Positions 60,335 through 64,000 of a stretch of DNA of 64,000 nucleotides are shown here, one piece after another. Each line of letters opens with the position of its first letter. Position 1 is the stretch's first letter. The stretch spans positions 1 to 64,000 of the forward strand of contig NZ_JBOITN010000031.1 of NCBI RefSeq assembly GCF_050717545.1, read 5' to 3'. The notes under the pieces were generated by a model. That model saw only the letters and a program-made list of their open reading frames with translations. It searched no databases and had not been told where the DNA came from. Origin of the DNA: Clostridium_AD sp050717545 (GTDB lineage Bacteria; Bacillota; Clostridia; Clostridiales; Clostridiaceae). The translations under genes were made by a program, and so were the position numbers.

Positions 60335-61942
60335 TTAATTAGAATTTACAACCATTTGTGCAATATTATTTGAGTGATCACCAACCCTTTCAAGATTAGT
60401 TAAGAGTTCAAGATACACAGAGCTACCGATAGGACTACATTGAAGTCCGTTTAATCTTGTAATGTGTTCTTTTTTTAGCTTTTTCTCTAAGTCATCTATT
60501 TTGTTTTCAACGTCCATAGCTTTATGTGCAAATTCTAAGTCAGAATTTTCTAAGGCTGAAATAGCATTATCTACACAGTATTTTACGGTTTCAAACATAT
60601 ATGTAATATCAGATATTGCTTTTTTTGAAAATAATATTTTATTATCCATTTTGGTTTTAGCTAGTTCACCTAGGTTATCAGCGTGGTCCCCAATTCTTTC
60701 TATATCATTTACAACATTATATAAAGAAGTAATAATTTCAGATTGGGATTCTGATAACGGAGTGTTTGAAAGTGACACCATATAACTGGTTATTTCTCTT
60801 TCTAAATAATTTATTGTTACCTCGTTATCAATAACTAAATTCATCATATTTTCATCAGAATTTAAGAAAGCTTCCATTGAATATGAAAGATTTAATGCAG
60901 ATAATCTTCCCATTCTAGTAACTTCCTTAATAAGTTGTCCAACTGCTATGGAAGGAGTTTCAAGTAGTCTTTTATCTAAGTATTGTAATGCAAGAACCGA
61001 TGTTTTTTCATCACCACCAGGTACTAATTTATTAACAATTTTAACTAAAATACTAATAAACCAAATTTGAATAAACACATTAGATATATTAAACAGTGTG
61101 TGCGCATTGGCAATTTGCCTTTGAGTACTTCCACCAAACAATGGTACGATTTTTAATACCAGTCCGAAAGCAAACATAAACATTATTGTACCCGTTAAGT
61201 TAAAAATCAAATGCAGAAGCGCTGCTCTCTTAGCATTCCTAGTAGTACCTATACTTGCAAGAAGTGCAGTAACGCAAGTTCCTATATTGTCACCATAAAG
61301 TATAGGAAGAGCAACTGCTAAGGAAATACCGTTATTTTCAGCAAGTGCCATTAAAATTCCAATTGTAGCGCTACTACTTTGAAGAGTAGCAGTCATGCAA
61401 AGGCCGACAATAACTCCCATTAATGGGTGTGCTTCTAAACCTACAATAAGATTTTTAAAGCCTTCGAGTTCTCTTAGAGGTTTCATAGATTCTTCCATCA
61501 TTGACATACCAACAAATAATATACCAAAACCTAAAACAATCTCGCCAATTTCCTTTGTTTTCTTTTTTTTAGCAAACATAACTAATGCAGCACCTATGGC
61601 TAGAATAAGGGGTGCTACATCGGAGAGTTTAAAAGCTATAAGTTGAGCAGTCATTGTAGTTCCGATATTTGCTCCCATAATAACTCCAGCTGCTTGAAAT
61701 AAATTCATAAGCCCAGCATTTACAAAACCTATAGTCATTACAGTGGTTGCACTACTACTTTGCATAATAGCAGTAACTCCTGCACCGACAATTACTGCAA
61801 AAAATCTATTGCTAGTTAAGATCTCTAGTAATCTTTTTAACTTTTCGCCTGCGGCCTTCTGGAGACCGTCTCCCATTAGCTTCATTCCATAGACAAATAA
61901 GCCTAACCCGCCTAAAAGTCCAAAAATCATTTTATAATCCAT
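60335..61942 (-). CDS. Na+/phosphate cotransporter family protein with PhoU domain, copy 2
   Basis: A 535-residue membrane protein. Residues 1-310 carry two Na/Pi-cotransporter repeats with the QSSSAT signature twice (GVTAIMQSSSATTVMTIGFVNAG and CMTATLQSSSATIGI). Residues 340-535 are a helical PhoU-like domain, with paired D-IERIGDHADN and LERVGDHSNN metal-binding motifs. It probably takes up phosphate with Na+, or regulates it. ATG 61942 follows AAGAGGAG. It is downstream of a very similar gene (62070-63683), showing a tandem duplication. Confidence 0.92.
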   Translation of the reverse strand: MDYKMIFGLLGGLGLFVYGMKLMGDGLQKAAGEKLKRLLEILTSNRFFAVIVGAGVTAIMQSSSATTVMTIGFVNAGLMNLFQAAGVIMGANIGTTMTAQLIAFKLSDVAPLILAIGAALVMFAKKKKTKEIGEIVLGFGILFVGMSMMEESMKPLRELEGFKNLIVGLEAHPLMGVIVGLCMTATLQSSSATIGILMALAENNGISLAVALPILYGDNIGTCVTALLASIGTTRNAKRAALLHLIFNLTGTIMFMFAFGLVLKIVPLFGGSTQRQIANAHTLFNISNVFIQIWFISILVKIVNKLVPGGDEKTSVLALQYLDKRLLETPSIAVGQLIKEVTRMGRLSALNLSYSMEAFLNSDENMMNLVIDNEVTINYLEREITSYMVSLSNTPLSESQSEIITSLYNVVNDIERIGDHADNLGELAKTKMDNKILFSKKAISDITYMFETVKYCVDNAISALENSDLEFAHKAMDVENKIDDLEKKLKKEHITRLNGLQCSPIGSSVYLELLTNLERVGDHSNNIAQMVVNSN

Positions 61943-62012
61943 ATTGAAAATACTCCTCTTATAAAAAATTTCTTTTGTAGTTTTATTAAAATTATGTAAT
62001 TGGATGTTAAGA

Positions 62013-62060
62013 TTTTATGTTTCACATTACCTGTAATAATAACAAATAACATGAAACATT
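62013..62060 (-). terminator. Imperfect hairpin between the two Na/Pi genes
   Basis: ATGTTTCA and TGAAACAT (8 bp) enclose a small ATTAC/GTAAT stem. There is no strong T tract, so it may attenuate rather than end transcription. Confidence 0.35.
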
Positions 62061-62069
62061 ATGATAAGG

Positions 62070-63683
62070 CTAACTTTCTTTAGAATTAACAACCATTTGT
62101 GCAATATTATTTGAATGGTCTCCAACTCTTTCAAGATTAGTTAATAGCTCTAAATAAACAGAGCTTCCAGCGGCGGCACATTCAAGCTGACTTAATCTAA
62201 TTATATGTTCTTTTTTTAGTTGCTTTTCCAGGGCATCAATTTTATTCTCAACATCCATGGCTTTGTGAGCGGATTCTAAGTCGAAAGTTTCTAAAGCTTT
62301 TATTGCATTATCAACACAATATTTTACAGTTTCAAACATATATGTGACATCCGTTATGGCTTTTTCTGAAAAATTAATTTTATTATCCAACCTTGATTTT
62401 GCAAGCTCACTTAAGTTTTCAGCGTGATCTCCGATTCTCTCTATATCATTTACTACATTATATAGGGAGGTAATAATCTCAGATTGATGTTCTGATAGAG
62501 AAGTGTTTGAAAGCGAAACCATATAACTAACTATTTCTCTTTCAAGATAATTTATAGTAACTTCATGCTCGTTAACTGAGTTAATCATTTTTTCATCACG
62601 ATTTAGGAATGCATTCATTGCATTAGAAAGATTAGTTGATGATAATTTCCCCATTCTAGTAACTTCCTTTATAACTTGTCCAACTGCAATAGATGGAGTT
62701 TCAAGGAGCCTTCTATCTAAGTATTCAAGTACTAGTGCAGAGGATTTTTCATCCTGTCCAGGTACTAATTTGTTTACAATATTAACTAAAGCACCTATAA
62801 ACCAAACTTGTATAAATACATTTGCCACATTAAATAATGTGTGAGCATTTGCGATTTGTCTTTGAACATCTCCACCAAACATTGGAACGATTTTTAAAAC
62901 TGGCTTGAAAGCTAGCATAAATAACACTGTACCTGTAAAGTTAAAGATCAAGTGGAGAAGAGCCGCCCTCTTAGCATTTCTACTAGTGCCTATACTTGCT
63001 AGTAGTGCAGTAACGCAGGTTCCAATATTATCCCCAAAAAGTATAGGAAGCGCAAAAGCAAGTGTGATGTTGCCATTTGAAGCAAGTGCCATTAATATTC
63101 CAATAGTAGCACTACTACTTTGAACTGTAGCAGTCATGCAAAGACCAACAATAACCCCCATGAATGGGTGCTTTCCTAAAACTAAAATAAGATTTTTAAA
63201 TGCATCTAGTTCACTTAAAGGTCTCATAGATGTTTCCATCATTGACATACCAACAAATAATATACCGAAACCTAGGACAATCTCGCCAATATCTTTATTT
63301 TTTTTCTTCTTACTAAACAAGACTAAAACAGCACCTATTGAGAGAATTAGTGGAGCAATATCTGTAAGTTTAAAGGCTATAAGCTGAGCCGTCATAGTAG
63401 TACCAATATTTGCTCCCATGATAATCCCAGCGGCTTGAAATAAATTCATAAGACCTGCATTTACAAAACCTATAGTCATTACTGTAGTTGCGCTACTACT
63501 TTGTATAATTGCAGTGACGCCTGCACCAACGAGAACAGCAAAAAATCTGTTGCTAGTTAGAATTTCTAGCATTTTTTTTAACTTTTCACCTGCAACCTTC
63601 TGAAGACCATCGCCCATTAGCTTCATTCCGTATACAAATAACCCTAAACCACCTAAAAGTTGGAAAATCATTTTGTAATCCAT
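62070..63683 (-). CDS. Na+/phosphate cotransporter family protein with PhoU domain, copy 1
   Basis: A 537-residue paralogue of the following gene. Most of the sequence is identical or similar, for example LVGAGVTAIIQSSSATTVMTIG and the PhoU-like IERIGDHAENL and LERVGDHSNNI. Differences cluster in residues 150-180, 255-285 and the PhoU region, so the duplication is not very recent. It has the same two-repeat transporter plus PhoU layout. ATG 63683 follows AGAGGAG. Several TTAACA words upstream suggest PhoP control under phosphate starvation. Confidence 0.92.
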   Translation of the reverse strand: MDYKMIFQLLGGLGLFVYGMKLMGDGLQKVAGEKLKKMLEILTSNRFFAVLVGAGVTAIIQSSSATTVMTIGFVNAGLMNLFQAAGIIMGANIGTTMTAQLIAFKLTDIAPLILSIGAVLVLFSKKKKNKDIGEIVLGFGILFVGMSMMETSMRPLSELDAFKNLILVLGKHPFMGVIVGLCMTATVQSSSATIGILMALASNGNITLAFALPILFGDNIGTCVTALLASIGTSRNAKRAALLHLIFNFTGTVLFMLAFKPVLKIVPMFGGDVQRQIANAHTLFNVANVFIQVWFIGALVNIVNKLVPGQDEKSSALVLEYLDRRLLETPSIAVGQVIKEVTRMGKLSSTNLSNAMNAFLNRDEKMINSVNEHEVTINYLEREIVSYMVSLSNTSLSEHQSEIITSLYNVVNDIERIGDHAENLSELAKSRLDNKINFSEKAITDVTYMFETVKYCVDNAIKALETFDLESAHKAMDVENKIDALEKQLKKEHIIRLSQLECAAAGSSVYLELLTNLERVGDHSNNIAQMVVNSKES

Positions 63684-64000
63684 ATTAATAACACTCCTCT
63701 AAAAAGAATATTCAAATGAAATCTTATCACAATAATGTTAAGTTGGTGTTAAGTTTTTATAGTTTATGTTAATTATTTTATAAAGTAGTACATTATTTCA
63801 ACAGATATCGCAATATGTTAAGAGTAGGTTAACTTTATTTAACATTTCTATGTTTTATGGTATCACTAATACCTATTTTTTACATGCTTATTATACTATA
63901 TTATAGAATGAATTTTAATATTATCAAGTAACTAATAATCTACCATAAATTGAAGATATTAAAAGAATATATAAAAGGTATATTATTGTAACATTTGTTA
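63684..64000. other. Upstream region of the Na/Pi genes, to window end
   Basis: No gene was found. It holds the PhoP-like repeats and, beyond 63850, AT-rich sequence that I cannot interpret. A divergent gene may start right of the window. Confidence 0.4.
63736..63772 (-). promoter_or_regulatory. PhoP-box-like direct repeats
   Basis: On the minus strand, TTAACA occurs at 63772-63767, 63752-63747 and 63741-63736; the last two are 11 bases apart (TTAACA-N5-TTAACA), the spacing of Bacillus PhoP boxes. The position, 50-90 bases before a phosphate transporter gene, agrees. Further TTAAC words lie at 63816-63843. Confidence 0.55.

Noticed and set aside
1..64000. CRISPR arrays, tRNA or rRNA genes, prophage or IS transposase genes
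   Set aside because: Reading both strands showed no regularly spaced repeats, no tRNA-like cloverleaf with a T-loop motif, and no transposase, integrase or phage structural gene.

Overview
The window is AT-rich DNA from a Firmicute, most likely a Clostridium-type anaerobe. Support: strong GGAGG-type ribosome binding sites, frequent TTG and GTG starts, an Rnf (ferredoxin:NAD+ oxidoreductase) operon, an LDCC-motif small protein, an FMN riboswitch in front of ribD-ribE-ribBA-ribH, and a LevR/sigma-54 controlled PTS. No rRNA, tRNA or CRISPR array was seen, and I cannot name the species.

Layout. 1-127 is the 3' end (domains V and VI) of a group II intron. 219-2000 is an HMA/TauE-like/cupredoxin fusion, probably for copper. 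2000-4500 is accessory-looking: gene remnants, a hypothetical protein, an LDCC protein, a non-coding stretch with nested inverted repeats, and a GNAT acetyltransferase. 4711-7388 is a metal-efflux operon, cadC-cadA, with its promoter and operator. 7549-18998 is a block for amino sugars and peptidoglycan fragments: sigma-54 promoter, PTS IIB-IIC-IIA, small membrane protein, LevR-type activator, MurK-type kinase, AnmK, MupG, then NagR-NagA-NagB. 19083-31533 mixes a CBS protein, a MATE pseudogene, a cytoplasmic ParB-like/BMP fusion, a phosphoesterase, a DMT transporter, the NifS-like/ThiI pair for tRNA thiolation, a PAP2 phosphatase, a DUF4153/4173 protein and a polar amino acid ABC transporter.

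31652-35719 is the riboflavin operon. 35841-38755 holds a small membrane protein, a diguanylate cyclase, a HAD phosphatase and 5-FTHF cyclo-ligase. 39047-44708 is the opp peptide transporter (oppBCDFA, minus strand). 45644-47569 (apbE, a NusG-domain-II protein, a Gx transporter) runs convergent to rnfCDGEAB (52641-47638). ApbE attaches the FMN that RnfD and RnfG need, so the two units probably work together. 53070-55966 is a yceG-telA pair. 56180-63683 holds rarA, pepF, DUF948 and YtxH stress-type proteins, and two tandem Na+/phosphate cotransporter-like genes with PhoP-box-like repeats upstream.

The most interesting unit is the 7.5-19 kb block. Its PTS looks like a cellobiose/chitobiose PTS, but the only phospho-glycosidase beside it is MupG, which in Staphylococcus aureus cleaves MurNAc-6P-GlcNAc. 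The inferred route is: import and phosphorylation of a cell-wall disaccharide, cleavage by MupG, phosphorylation of free GlcNAc by MurK, then NagA and NagB to fructose-6-P. No MurQ etherase is in the window. Other unusual points are an apparent AUA start on apbE, a 29-bp palindrome-centred repeat in three copies just after stop codons, a Cys-rich possible 4Fe-4S tail on RnfE, and the signal-less ParB/BMP fusion.
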